From Pseudanabaena galeata CCNP1313 (GTDB taxonomy: Bacteria; Cyanobacteriota; Cyanobacteriia; Pseudanabaenales; Pseudanabaenaceae), in assembly GCF_029910235.1 (NCBI RefSeq), contig NZ_CP112874.1, positions 4,330,501-4,394,500 on the forward strand: 64,000 nucleotides of DNA. Direction: 5' to 3'. The position numbers were made by a program, and so were the translations under genes. The notes below the pieces were generated by a model. That model was not told where the DNA came from. It was given only the letters and a program-made list of their open reading frames with translations, and made no database searches. Positions 16,461-25,589 of the stretch are shown here, one piece after another (within the stretch, counting starts at the first letter, position 1; each line of letters begins with the position of its first letter).

Positions 16461-16826
16461 TTATTTGTCACTTCGAGATGTGCCAGACTCTTGGAAAATC
16501 TGAATAGCATTGAGCGGATCGCTGCTAAAAGTACCAGAGCGATTAACTTTCTGGGGAGAAGCGTTGTAATTACCAGGGATAACGGGTTGGATCTCTTCAA
16601 CGTCAAAATTAATATTTTGAATCTTGAGATTAGAGTTTGGTAAATCTCTTTCTATCGAAAACTGATCAGTATTGGTGGGCGAAATCGGCTGACCTTGGGC
16701 AGGACGTAAGCGATCGGCATCGCCTAGTTGAGGCTGTTGTGCCGAGACTGGACTAATTGCAGTGCTGGCGATCGCTAAAAAGGCGATCGCTGAAAATTGA
16801 GAAATGCGTTGATAATGTCTGTTCAT
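16461..16826 (-). CDS. Hypothetical exported protein
   Basis: 121 residues with a signal peptide (SAIAFLAIASTAISPVSAQ, cleavage after SAQ or VSA) and a polar, probably disordered, Gln/Asn/Pro-rich mature region with no recognised domain. It is convergent with menC, the stop codons being separated by the palindrome. Codon use with GCGATCGC sites in the signal region matches the host. Confidence 0.6.
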   Translation of the reverse strand: MNRHYQRISQFSAIAFLAIASTAISPVSAQQPQLGDADRLRPAQGQPISPTNTDQFSIERDLPNSNLKIQNINFDVEEIQPVIPGNYNASPQKVNRSGTFSSDPLNAIQIFQESGTSRSDK

Positions 16827-16881
16827 AAATTCCTCGCATTAGCAGTCAGAGACGTTAACTACAATAATTGCTCATTATATT

Positions 16882-16945
16882 GGACAAATCAAAACTCGAA
16901 TAGGTTGCGGCGGGGCGAAGCCCCGCCGCAACCTATTCGGTTTTT
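16882..16945. repeat. Hairpin with GGACAAATC flank
   Basis: A 21-bp perfect stem around GAA (CGAATAGGTTGCGGCGGGGC in the left arm), preceded by GGACAAATCAAAAC, the same flank seen beside the hairpins at 4486, 32644 and 32754. It lies downstream of the DUF3593 gene on the minus strand. Confidence 0.75.
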
Positions 16946-16969
16946 AAAGATACGCTTAAATTGCCAGCT

Positions 16970-17251
16970 CTAATCTTTAGGTTTAAGCGCATTTTTAAAG
17001 CCTAAAACCAGCAAAATATTGGTCATTGTTAAAAACGACTCTGCACTTCCATGTAACCAATCAACATTAGCTAAGGCTTCGTTATATTGTGTCTGAGCAT
17101 AAATCCCTGCGGGAATCGTAATCGCCACAAAAACTAACGTGCCATAAAATCCCCAAAGTCCCAGTTTAGGAAATTGCTTTGATTTAGTAGCAAACCAGAG
17201 AAAAGCAAGATAGGGGAAAAGAGACAATCCAAATAAGGCTTCTTTGGGCAT
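16970..17251 (-). CDS. DUF3593 family membrane protein
   Basis: 93 residues with about three hydrophobic segments (LFGLSLFPYLAFLWFA, LWGFYGTLVFVAITIPAGI and ILLVLGF) and the conserved LHGSAESFLTMTN stretch. This is the DUF3593 family of cyanobacteria and plants, function unknown. A DUF2499 gene of the same strand lies at 19968-20267; these two families are normally neighbours, and here a three-gene plus-strand operon separates them. Confidence 0.8.
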   Translation of the reverse strand: MPKEALFGLSLFPYLAFLWFATKSKQFPKLGLWGFYGTLVFVAITIPAGIYAQTQYNEALANVDWLHGSAESFLTMTNILLVLGFKNALKPKD

Positions 17252-17470
17252 CGGTTCTGGTTAGATAAGCTTAGGTAATCAAGATTAGAATAAATTTAGT
17301 GACAGAATTATTAGATCTCAGCAATAATGTTCCTGTCACACCAACAAAGTGATTGTCAATAAAACCACTAAAGATTGAAAACTTGCACAAATCACTAAAT
17401 TTTCATATAGCACCTAATTAATACTTCTTTCTAAATTTACCTAGTCTGCAAGAAAGTATTTGCTTACACT

Positions 17471-17580
17471 TCACACTCTATTTCACACTACTGTGCTATG
17501 TTGAAAATAATAAATATTGGGTAATATATTTCTACCCATTGGTCTAAGTGTGATCGTTTTTTCTAAAAATTTTAAGAAGG
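17471..17580 (+). promoter_or_regulatory. Promoter/operator region of the 17.6-19.9 kb operon
   Basis: The 338-bp AT-rich gap before the operon has no believable ORF. It holds two direct TCACACT copies (17471-17477 and 17483-17489) and one inverted AGTGTGA (17547-17553) around a TTGAAA (17501) / TATATT (17525) promoter-like pair with an 18-bp spacer. A purine-rich AAGAAGG ribosome-binding site precedes the GTG start. The repeats could be operators for the HTH protein of the operon; this is inference. Confidence 0.4.
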
Positions 17581-17589
17581 ATGTAACCA

Positions 17590-18393
17590 GTGGTTACCTT
17601 TAATCCATTTACTGCACCACCACCTGAAGAAGTGCCATTAAAGGATGCACCTCTTATTCGAGTAATTGCACAGGTGAGATTTCCACCTATTCTCTCTATA
17701 GAGAAGAGAGATTTTGTTGGGGCATTTCAAGAGTCAATTCGCGATAACTACCCCATTCTACAACCAGAACAAACTAAAGGATTTGCTTTTGATGACCAAG
17801 GCGTTGTTCCAATCATTCCTCAATTAACTTGGCGTTTTGTAGACGTAGTAGATAACTGGAATTGGAGAGTTTCGCTTGCACCTAGTTTTGTCGCACTTGA
17901 AACAACTGCTTATTTAAGTCGCTATGATTTTTTAAAGCGTCTACAAAGTGTACTTATTGCTCTTAATGAAAATTTTAAGCCCGCAAGTATTGATCGATTT
18001 GGGTTGCGATATATCGATAGAGTTGTTGGTCAAAATTTGCAAGATATATCCTTACTTGTAAAGCCTCAGATAGCTGGAATGATATCTACTGATTTTAGAG
18101 AGTACATCTATCAAACTATCAATGAATCTTTGTTAATTAGTCCAGATAGCGGTGAACAAATTGTTGCAAGATGGGGATCTTTACCTAGTGGAGTGACTTT
18201 TGATCCTAGTGCAATTGCCCCCATTGCTGAACCCAGCTGGATTCTTGATTTGGATATGTCACTTTCAAAAAATCGAGGGTTTAATATTGAATCTTTGATA
18301 CTTGAAGGACAGAATTTCTCTGAAAGAATTTATACTTTTTTCCGATGGGCAGTAAATAATGATTTTTTGAGGCGTTTTGGAGGTGAATTATGA
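17590..18393 (+). CDS. TIGR04255-like family protein
   Basis: 267 residues matching from memory the sporadically distributed TIGR04255 family: an N-terminal block of the form LIRVIAQVRFPPILSIEKR, a middle WNWRVSLAPSFVALETTAY, and FGLRYIDRVV. It has no signal peptide or membrane segment. The start is GTG 17590, 10 bp after an AAGAAGG ribosome-binding site. It overlaps the next gene by ATGA, so both are coupled. The family has no established function; its patchy occurrence and pairing with an HTH gene suggest a defence or toxin-antitoxin-like module. The whole operon lacks HIP1 sites, consistent with horizontal gain. Confidence 0.75.
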   Translation: MVTFNPFTAPPPEEVPLKDAPLIRVIAQVRFPPILSIEKRDFVGAFQESIRDNYPILQPEQTKGFAFDDQGVVPIIPQLTWRFVDVVDNWNWRVSLAPSFVALETTAYLSRYDFLKRLQSVLIALNENFKPASIDRFGLRYIDRVVGQNLQDISLLVKPQIAGMISTDFREYIYQTINESLLISPDSGEQIVARWGSLPSGVTFDPSAIAPIAEPSWILDLDMSLSKNRGFNIESLILEGQNFSERIYTFFRWAVNNDFLRRFGGEL

Positions 18394-19067
18394 CTATTAT
18401 GTTAAGGGAGAATCCCGAGCTACTATCAGTTACCTCTGCGCTTGAAACTATAAGACAAGAAAAAAATTATTACTCTAGAGCTTTTATATTTCATTCTGGC
18501 ACAACTGCTTGTACCGTAACCGCCGAGCAAAATCTTCTAGCTACGGTAGAGATGACAACTAGCGGGATAAGCTTGCCATCAACCACTTCGCCAGAAGCCA
18601 CACAAAAATCTCTTAGCGAATTGCGAAGATTAAGTGGGCTAACTTGGGATCAGCTTGCCAAACTTTTTAATGTTTCACGCAGAAGTCTTCATTTTTGGGC
18701 AAGTGGGCAACCTCTATCTAGCTTTAACGAAGAGCATCTGAATCGCCTATTAAGTACCATCCAATACATTGATCGAGGAAGTGCCAGTCTTAATCGGACT
18801 TTGTTAATGAAACCTGACAATAATGGTAATCTACTTTTTGATCTTTTAATTGCAGGTCAATACGAAAAATTCAAGCAGATCGTTGGTACTAATAATGCGC
18901 CCCAAAAAGCACAATTAGGCTCTTTATCAAGGAATGTTTATAAAGCACGTATGCCTCAGAATCCAGCAGATCTGGTTGATGCTCTTCAAGATCCTATCCA
19001 TCGTGAAGTTGGAGAATATAGAATCGCTAGAGTTGCAAGGAGCCGAAAAAATAGTAGTGGTCAATGA
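18390..19067 (+). CDS. HTH (XRE/Cro-like) DNA-binding protein of the accessory operon
   Basis: 225 residues. A helix-turn-helix lies at about 70-115: SLSELRRLSGLTWDQLAKLF, then NVSRRSLHFWASGQPLSS, which is an XRE-type arrangement. The N-terminal 65 residues and the C-terminal part (FDLLIAGQYEKFKQIVG onward) are unrecognised. The start codon overlaps the stop of the TIGR04255-like gene (ATGA) and its 3' end overlaps the next gene. It is probably an autoregulator or antitoxin-like partner of the flanking genes. Confidence 0.75.
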   Translation: MTIMLRENPELLSVTSALETIRQEKNYYSRAFIFHSGTTACTVTAEQNLLATVEMTTSGISLPSTTSPEATQKSLSELRRLSGLTWDQLAKLFNVSRRSLHFWASGQPLSSFNEEHLNRLLSTIQYIDRGSASLNRTLLMKPDNNGNLLFDLLIAGQYEKFKQIVGTNNAPQKAQLGSLSRNVYKARMPQNPADLVDALQDPIHREVGEYRIARVARSRKNSSGQ

Positions 19068-19893
19068 GCATGAAGTTTGGGTTCAGGCAGTAGATTTTGC
19101 TCTGAGAGATTGGAGTCAAGGTGATTGTGTAATTGGCGAACAATGGTTTGTTTTTCGATTCAATCCTCAATGTCCTTTGACTCCTGAATCTATTGATGTA
19201 GCACAAGAGGATGCTGATCTTACAGAATCCAAGGTTAAAGGGCTGGTTGTAGTCACACAAACTTGTGATATTGTCCGTTCTTGCAAAGAGAGACCATTTG
19301 TTGAGGTTGTACCTCTAGTAGAAGTTGGAACGCAACTTTTGTCCGAGATTAAGCGAATTAGACGACCTCGATATGCTTACATTCCAGGGGTTGAAGAGTT
19401 TAATCTTGTCGCTGACTTAGATCTCGTAATGACAGTAGAGAAAGGAGTTGTAGCACAGTGGAACCGCAAACTGGGTTGTCCTACCGATGATGATGTTAGA
19501 TCATTTGGACAAGCTCTGGCACGGAAGCGCAGTAGATTTGCATTCCCCGATGACTTTAATGATTTTGCCAAGAAACTTCAAACCCGTCTAAGAGATAAAC
19601 ATAGCAAAGCTACAGATGAAGGCGAAGCGCTTCGTGCTTTACGGGAGATTAGAGTACGTGCAGAACCTTCTTGGAGTGACTCTCAAGTTCATTTGCTGTT
19701 TTGGTTTATTCGTCATGAAGATCAGATACAGTTTAAAGGAATAGAATGGAATCAGCTTCTTAAACAGTGGTTAAAATTAATTCCTGATACTGGAAGATTC
19801 TATGTAGACGGTTTGGTAGTGGCTTTAGAAGACATGACAGCGAAAGATTATATTGAGAGTGATTCGCTTGATCTAGATCATTTATCCTCATAA
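19057..19893 (+). CDS. Unknown protein with VTQTCDIV motif, third gene of the accessory operon
   Basis: About 278 residues from the chosen GTG at 19057, which overlaps the end of the HTH gene and follows an AAGGAG at 19037; the open frame extends to 18934 and the true start is uncertain. The central motif LVVVTQTCDIVRSCKERPF, then EVVPLVEV, recalls a group of uncharacterised proteins with a Q-x-C-D-[IL]-V core. A charged C-terminal half (KLQTRLRDKHSKATDEGEAL) follows. No catalytic family was recognised. Context: last gene of a tight HIP1-free operon, so a candidate effector or enzyme. Confidence 0.65.
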   Translation: MVNEHEVWVQAVDFALRDWSQGDCVIGEQWFVFRFNPQCPLTPESIDVAQEDADLTESKVKGLVVVTQTCDIVRSCKERPFVEVVPLVEVGTQLLSEIKRIRRPRYAYIPGVEEFNLVADLDLVMTVEKGVVAQWNRKLGCPTDDDVRSFGQALARKRSRFAFPDDFNDFAKKLQTRLRDKHSKATDEGEALRALREIRVRAEPSWSDSQVHLLFWFIRHEDQIQFKGIEWNQLLKQWLKLIPDTGRFYVDGLVVALEDMTAKDYIESDSLDLDHLSS

Positions 19894-19967
19894 TGTAAAG
19901 AATATAATTTTTTTACATAAAAATATCGGAATTAGATGGCATAATATTAAGCAAAAATCGATAGACA

Positions 19968-20267
19968 CTAATCTGATCGCGCAACTTTCCAAATAAAATA
20001 GGCAGCGATCGCCAAAGTACTATTGCCGATTAAGGTTAAAGCAGCTTGTACCGTCACTAGCCATTCTAACGAATCAGCATTATCAAAAAAGTGCCAAGTC
20101 ACCGCACACATGGCGCTAACCAAAGCAGGAAACATCGCCCATGCTAAGTTGCGCCATCCGCGATCGGGATTTTGCTTGTCATATTGCCAAATGAGCCAAA
20201 TGGCTAGAGTCCATTCGATCACGCTAGAAATATGGATGACCCATGTGGGTAAAGACAAAGAGTGCAT
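19968..20267 (-). CDS. DUF2499 family membrane protein (Ycf49-like)
   Basis: 99 residues from ATG 20267, giving the usual N-terminus MHSLSLPTWVIHISSVIEW; the frame is open to 20291. About three membrane helices are visible. This family is conserved in cyanobacteria and photosynthetic eukaryotes and has no assigned function. Its usual neighbour, DUF3593, lies 2.7 kb away on the same strand, separated by the inserted TIGR04255/HTH operon. Confidence 0.8.
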   Translation of the reverse strand: MHSLSLPTWVIHISSVIEWTLAIWLIWQYDKQNPDRGWRNLAWAMFPALVSAMCAVTWHFFDNADSLEWLVTVQAALTLIGNSTLAIAAYFIWKVARSD

Positions 20268-20288
20268 GGTGATTCTATAAATTTTTTG

Positions 20289-20315
20289 CATAGGCGGCGC
20301 AAAGCGCCGCCTATG
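20289..20315. terminator. 12-bp hairpin downstream of the fructokinase gene
   Basis: CATAGGCGGCGC and its complement enclose AAA, 3 bp past the fructokinase stop (minus strand). Confidence 0.7.
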
Positions 20316-20318
20316 GGG

Positions 20319-21296
20319 TTAATGTTTTGCTTCGCGCATGGTTAGAAATTCGCGAATTTGCCGATCGCTTGGTTGAGCAGAGATTGCTCCCATATCTAAG
20401 GTGGTTAAGGCACCTGCGGCACAGGCATAAGCAATCACTTCATTGGCAAATTTAGGATCGAGCAAATTGGTCAGAGGACGGTGATAGATTTTATGAATGA
20501 ATGCGGCTAAAAAAGCATCGCCTGCGCCAGTTGTATCGATTGAATGAACTGGATAAACAGCATGTTTACCCTGCTTTTCACCTAAGTAGTAACGACAATC
20601 TTGATCGCCATTAGTGATCAAAATTCCTTCTAGATGGCTATAGGCTTGGGCGATCGCGGCGGGACTAGTTAACCGAAATAGTAGCTTTGCCTCATCCTCA
20701 GTCATTTTCAGAAAATCAGTGTATTTCAGTAAAACTGGCAAGAGTTTAGCTACCTGCTCAGGATTTTTCCAGAACATCGCTCGCCAATTAACATCAACTA
20801 CTACCTTTACAAAATTTTCCTCGGCAAGTTTTAGCGCTCGACCGATCGCCCTTGATGTCTGTGGATTTGCTAAACCCAATGTCCCTAATACTAAAAATTT
20901 AGCATCCGCAAATAAATGCTCAGGCAAATGCTCCGCAGACATCAAGGTGTCGGCAAATACCGTATTCGCATCACCATTGAAGCGATCAAAACTGCGATCG
21001 CCATGAGCATCACGGGTGACATAAACCTCACGGGTAGTAGATTCAGGATGCACTTGCACGCCTGAAGTTTCTACACCTGCGGCCCCCAATTGTTTGAGTA
21101 AATCAGTTCCTGCGGCATCTTGACCAACGCAGCTAATCAAACTGACAGGAGTGCCTAGCTTAGCTAAGCCACAGGCGACATTAGCAGGCGCTCCACCAAA
21201 ATATGGTTTCCAAGAACTGACTTGGTCATAGGGAACCCCAATATCTTCAGCTATTTGATCAATTAAAACTTCGCCAAGGCAAATTACACGCGGCAT
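20319..21296 (-). CDS. PfkB-family carbohydrate kinase, probably fructokinase
   Basis: 325 residues of the ribokinase/PfkB fold. It shows the N-terminal GEVLIDQIAED, the FGGAPANVACGLAKLG signature with GG substrate contact, and the C-terminal DTTGAGDAFLAAF anion-hole/catalytic-base motif. The GDPH-type insert typical of fructokinases (DGDRSF-like: DAHGDRSFDRFNGDANTVF region) supports fructose as substrate, phosphorylated to fructose-6-phosphate from sucrose turnover. It lies 9 bp downstream of cphA on the same strand, which may be a simple read-through arrangement. Confidence 0.85.
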   Translation of the reverse strand: MPRVICLGEVLIDQIAEDIGVPYDQVSSWKPYFGGAPANVACGLAKLGTPVSLISCVGQDAAGTDLLKQLGAAGVETSGVQVHPESTTREVYVTRDAHGDRSFDRFNGDANTVFADTLMSAEHLPEHLFADAKFLVLGTLGLANPQTSRAIGRALKLAEENFVKVVVDVNWRAMFWKNPEQVAKLLPVLLKYTDFLKMTEDEAKLLFRLTSPAAIAQAYSHLEGILITNGDQDCRYYLGEKQGKHAVYPVHSIDTTGAGDAFLAAFIHKIYHRPLTNLLDPKFANEVIAYACAAGALTTLDMGAISAQPSDRQIREFLTMREAKH

Positions 21297-21305
21297 AGGC
21301 GGACT

Positions 21306-23897
21306 TTACGAGGACAGTTTGGACTTTCGCGATTCAATGATAGCAATAGCTGCATCCACTTTATCGGGAAATACCACAACTAAACTACTTTGAGGGGCGC
21401 TATCCAAGGCGGCTGTGATAGCTTCCGATTCGTCAAGAATTGTAATACAGGGGATATTACTATCCACTTCTTCGACTCCTTGACGCAACAGGTCGGCAAC
21501 CACACGAGGGGTACGTCCCCGCAAATCCTTGTCTTCTTTAATAAAAATGCGACTAAACATGGTTGCCGCTAGTTGTCCTAGCTCAATGATGTCTTCATCG
21601 CGGCGATCGCCTGGTGCGCCAATCACACCGATCGCTTCACCTTCCCATTTTTGAATAAAATCGGCGATCGCTTTAAATCCCGCAGGATTATGCGCGTAAT
21701 CAACCAGCGCGTGATACTTGCCCAAGTCAAACAAATTCATCCGTCCAGGGGTCTGCTCACTAGAAGCTACAAAGGTGGCTAAACCTTGACGAATCTGCTC
21801 GATCTGCACATCCTGAGCAAAGGCAGCTAAACTTGCAGCGAGTGAATTTTGAATATTAAAGGCAGCACGTCCACCAAGGGTAAGAGGCACGTTTACCGCC
21901 TTTTCAATCCGCAATTTCCAATCACCCTTCAAAATTGTCAGAAACTCGTCTTCATAGACTGCGGCAAGTCCACCTTCAGCAATATGGGACTTAATCAATG
22001 GGTTCTCAGGATTCATACTGAAATACGCAACCTTGGACTGTAGCTCTTGAGCCATGGCAACCACCAAGGGATCATCCGCATTCAGTACTGCATAGCCGCT
22101 CGGTAGAGCTGTCTTCACAACTACGCTCTTGAGTTGGGCAAGGTCTTCAATTGTGTCAATGTCACCAATACCAAGGTGATCGGCGGCGACGTTCATCACT
22201 ACACCGACATCGCAGCCATCAAAGCCTAAACCCGATCGCAAGATGCCACCTCTAGCGGTTTCTAAGATCGCCACTTCAACCGTGGGATCGCGAAGAATGA
22301 CTTGAGCGCTATAGGGACCAGTCGTATCGCCTTTCTCGACTAAGCATTCACCGATGTAGATCCCGTCGGTAGTGGTGTAGCCAACTCGCTTACCAGTCTG
22401 CTTGAAGATATGAGCAATTAGGCGCGTGGTAGTGGTTTTGCCATTTGTCCCTGTGATCGCAACGATGGGAACACGGGTAGGCGATCCCGATGGGAACAGC
22501 ATATCAATAACAGGTGCAGCCACATTGCGCGGTGTGCCAATACTTGGCGCGGTATGCATTCTGAACCCAGGTGCAGCATTTACCTCCACGATCGCCCCAT
22601 CAGTTTGGCGCACAGGCAAGGAAATATCTTCAGTGACCATATCGATCCCCGCAATATCCAAACCAATAATTCTTGCCACGCGCTCGGCTAGCCAGATGTT
22701 TTCAGGATGAATCTCATCGGTGCGATCAACTGATACACCACCTGTACTTAAGTTGGCAGTTGCCTTGAGATAACAGATTTGTCCCTTGGGTGGTACAGAT
22801 TCTAGCGTAAATCCTTGCCTGACAAGAATATCCATGCTGGTGCGATCAATCTCGATACGGGTCAAGACGTTATCATGCCCATCACCACGGCGGGGGTCTT
22901 GGTTGGTAATTTCGATTAATTGTGAGATCGTAGAGACTCCATCACCTGTGATGTTGGCAGGAACGCGCTCAGCAACGGCGACGAATTTGCCATCGATCAC
23001 CAGTATGCGATGATCGCGACCTGTGTGGAAGCGCTCAATAATTACTTCTTCGGAAACTTCTTGCGCCATGTCAAAGGCGGCGATCGCTTCTTTAACGGTA
23101 CGCACATCAATAGTGATCCCGCGTCCATGATTGCCATTTAAGGGCTTGATTACAATCGGAAAGCCGCCAACTTCAGCGATCGCATCTTCTAGATATTTAG
23201 GCGATCGGATCGTTGTTCCCCTTGGCACAGGTATTCCCGAAGCCCGCAAAATGCTCTTTGTGCCTTCCTTATCACAGGCTAGCTCTACCGCTAAGATCCC
23301 CGTTTTATTAGATAAAGTAGCCTGAATCCGACTCTGATAGACCCCATAGCCCAGTTGGATCATGGCACGACTACCAAGCTCTAACCAAGGGATATTTCTT
23401 GCCTTGGCTTCAGCGACAATTGACTCAGTGCTTGGACCCAATTGACCATCAAGGCGAATATCCCTTAAATCCTTGAGATCCTCTTGTAGCTCAGTAGTTG
23501 CATAGGTTCCCGTTTCTAAGATACTGGTGCAAATCCGTATGGCTGCACGGGCGGCATATCTTCCTGCGCCCTCGGTCTGATATTCAAATACGACTTGACA
23601 GACATTTTTTTCAACAGTCTGTCTAATTGCTCCGAAATCGACCTTCATCCCCACATAGCCTTGAAGTGCGATCGCAATATCTTTAACAATTTCTGCTAAA
23701 AAATCAGCGTCACCAATATCTGATCGATGAGCTATATCTTTCCCCGCAAGGCTTGGCAACACTTTGCATAAATTTTGATAAAAGCTAGCTCGTTGTACTT
23801 GAAAATCCTCTAAATCTAATCGTACAACTACAAGCTGATGTCGTTGGATACTCCAATAATTTGGACCACGTAATGTCTGGATTTTGAGAATTTTCAT
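21306..23897 (-). CDS. cphA: Cyanophycin synthetase
   Basis: 863-residue enzyme that polymerises Asp and Arg into cyanophycin (multi-L-arginyl-poly-aspartate), the cyanobacterial nitrogen reserve. It has an N-terminal cyanophycin-specific domain (1-~160), an ATP-grasp domain (~215-470, with IVIKPLNGNHGRG and VEVNAAPGFRMH), and a Mur-ligase domain with P-loop GTNGKTTTT near residue 490 and the DYAHNPAGF motif near 740. The start at ATG 23897 gives MKILKIQTLRGPNYWS, the common N-terminus. No cphB (cyanophycinase) gene is adjacent; the 260 bp upstream contain no gene. Confidence 0.97.
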   Translation of the reverse strand: MKILKIQTLRGPNYWSIQRHQLVVVRLDLEDFQVQRASFYQNLCKVLPSLAGKDIAHRSDIGDADFLAEIVKDIAIALQGYVGMKVDFGAIRQTVEKNVCQVVFEYQTEGAGRYAARAAIRICTSILETGTYATTELQEDLKDLRDIRLDGQLGPSTESIVAEAKARNIPWLELGSRAMIQLGYGVYQSRIQATLSNKTGILAVELACDKEGTKSILRASGIPVPRGTTIRSPKYLEDAIAEVGGFPIVIKPLNGNHGRGITIDVRTVKEAIAAFDMAQEVSEEVIIERFHTGRDHRILVIDGKFVAVAERVPANITGDGVSTISQLIEITNQDPRRGDGHDNVLTRIEIDRTSMDILVRQGFTLESVPPKGQICYLKATANLSTGGVSVDRTDEIHPENIWLAERVARIIGLDIAGIDMVTEDISLPVRQTDGAIVEVNAAPGFRMHTAPSIGTPRNVAAPVIDMLFPSGSPTRVPIVAITGTNGKTTTTRLIAHIFKQTGKRVGYTTTDGIYIGECLVEKGDTTGPYSAQVILRDPTVEVAILETARGGILRSGLGFDGCDVGVVMNVAADHLGIGDIDTIEDLAQLKSVVVKTALPSGYAVLNADDPLVVAMAQELQSKVAYFSMNPENPLIKSHIAEGGLAAVYEDEFLTILKGDWKLRIEKAVNVPLTLGGRAAFNIQNSLAASLAAFAQDVQIEQIRQGLATFVASSEQTPGRMNLFDLGKYHALVDYAHNPAGFKAIADFIQKWEGEAIGVIGAPGDRRDEDIIELGQLAATMFSRIFIKEDKDLRGRTPRVVADLLRQGVEEVDSNIPCITILDESEAITAALDSAPQSSLVVVFPDKVDAAIAIIESRKSKLSS

Positions 23898-24159
23898 AGT
23901 CAAGCGTTTTTAAAGGTGCATCCAATGCCTAAATGTCCAGTATCTAATCCTAGCGATCTTGTGGATCTTCATTTTGTATAAATTGAACCAAAATTAGATC
24001 AGTTAACAATAACTTCATTAAGTCTTTAGGTGAGGTTTTATTAGTATATTTTGCTAAGGAAAATCACAATTCACTATTCAAACTCTGCCAAGAAAGCAGT
24101 TTCAATTATGAATCTGTGCCCCGATTACTGAAGCTAAGTCAAGCAATCGAGCCTCACAA

Positions 24160-25335
24160 CTAAATAGACTCATCTGTATGTTGATGCTGCTGTGGTAAAG
24201 TCTCAATCCGACCGGGAATCGGCTTTTGCGTTGGCTGCAAACCCGACAACATGCGTGAGAGTTGTAAACCATCGAGGACAGGTTTTGTCTCCCGAATCTT
24301 ATGCCAAACTGAACGCGCCATCAGCAAGGAATGTCCTTGACGTTGGGCATGAATACTTTCTAAGTAATCTTCACGTTCGGGTTGATAATCAGCAGAAGAT
24401 AGTTGGAGACTGACCTGCTCAGATAATTTATCAGAAGATTGCTTCGTGACAATTCGTGCAATTTGTGAAGTTAGCTCTGGATAAAGCCATGTGTAGGCGG
24501 GATGAACCGTAAGTTGGCAATGATGAACTAGTTTTTCATTGGTTTGATTAACGGTTGGGCGCTGCAATAGCAGATAAAAGTAACCGATCGCCGCTTTGCG
24601 CTGTGGCTCATAGACATAGCCTGACACGTCCTGCAAATGATTAATTAGCAAGGAACTGTGATTAACCAGTTTGTCGATCGTTTTTGCCCGAAAATCATCA
24701 ACATTGAGATCGTAAACTTGGCGAATATGTGGAGGCATTGCGGCGGTATCAAGTTGATAAAGCAAGCTAGCATCCGCATTACTGACGGGCATTAAATTTG
24801 GCAGATCTGGAGAATGTTGGGCGAGTTCGTGCAGACTTGCTGTATCAATTTCCCAATCAGTAAATTGGGCGAGGGGCTGAAAGCCATTCTGACGATAGAG
24901 GGCGATCGTATCTTTTTGGTTAATGTCAACCTGCAATACCCAAGTTCTTGCCTCTAGGCAGGATTCGAGGCAATAGCGAATCAGTTGTGTCCCGACGTTG
25001 TGTTGACCATTCTGAGCTTCAGGCAGAACCACAACGCGATCAATCTGCCAAGTACTACTGTTGTTATTAAAAGGGGAAACCCGAATAAAGCCTTGGATGA
25101 TGCCATTACATTCGGAGACATAGGCTCTCACATAGGGCTTGAGCAGGGTTTGCACAGGCGCAGGTAACCAACTGGCTAGCTGGTGTAAGCTGATTTTTTG
25201 GCGGCTGCGACAACCGCTAAGATCGCTGACCGCAATCTGTTCGAGATCATTGGGCGATGCAAATCGCTGAATAAACTCTAAGTCGCGATGTTGTAGCGGA
25301 CGGATCGTGTTACCAAGCACTGGAAAAGGTTGCAT
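24160..25335 (-). CDS. GNAT-family N-acetyltransferase
   Basis: 391-residue protein. The N-terminal half (8-~165) has a GNAT fold: WQIDRVVVLPEAQNGQHNVG carries the acetyl-CoA-binding loop in degenerate form, and NQKDTIALYRQNGFQPL is motif B. The C-terminal half (~175-360) looks like a second, more diverged GNAT-like domain. The substrate is unknown. The ORF stands alone between hairpins and is monocistronic by spacing. The family is common in cyanobacteria. Confidence 0.8.
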   Translation of the reverse strand: MQPFPVLGNTIRPLQHRDLEFIQRFASPNDLEQIAVSDLSGCRSRQKISLHQLASWLPAPVQTLLKPYVRAYVSECNGIIQGFIRVSPFNNNSSTWQIDRVVVLPEAQNGQHNVGTQLIRYCLESCLEARTWVLQVDINQKDTIALYRQNGFQPLAQFTDWEIDTASLHELAQHSPDLPNLMPVSNADASLLYQLDTAAMPPHIRQVYDLNVDDFRAKTIDKLVNHSSLLINHLQDVSGYVYEPQRKAAIGYFYLLLQRPTVNQTNEKLVHHCQLTVHPAYTWLYPELTSQIARIVTKQSSDKLSEQVSLQLSSADYQPEREDYLESIHAQRQGHSLLMARSVWHKIRETKPVLDGLQLSRMLSGLQPTQKPIPGRIETLPQQHQHTDESI

Positions 25336-25515
25336 AGCTGCTTATGCCAGAGAAAGAATTGATAAAGCCTAGGGATATGAGCTTGAAATATGAGGATCTA
25401 GCTTGGGATCGCTTTAAAAACCAGAACAACCCATTGCTTACGATTTTAATACATATTTTATAAACATCGCCCAAAAAGAAAAGGCGGTACTTTACTTTCG
25501 TGAATTAGTATTACT

Positions 25516-25564
25516 CCCAAGAAATAGTGGTGCGGCGCGAAGCGCCGCACCACTATTTCTTGGG
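25516..25564. terminator. 23-bp perfect hairpin downstream of the nitrilase-family gene
   Basis: The arms 25516-25538 and 25542-25564 pair perfectly around GAA, with a GCGGCGC tip. It lies 25 bp past the stop of the minus-strand nitrilase gene, in the 254-bp gap before the GNAT gene. Confidence 0.8.
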
Positions 25565-25589
25565 TTTTGATGCTTTACATCGCCTTTTC

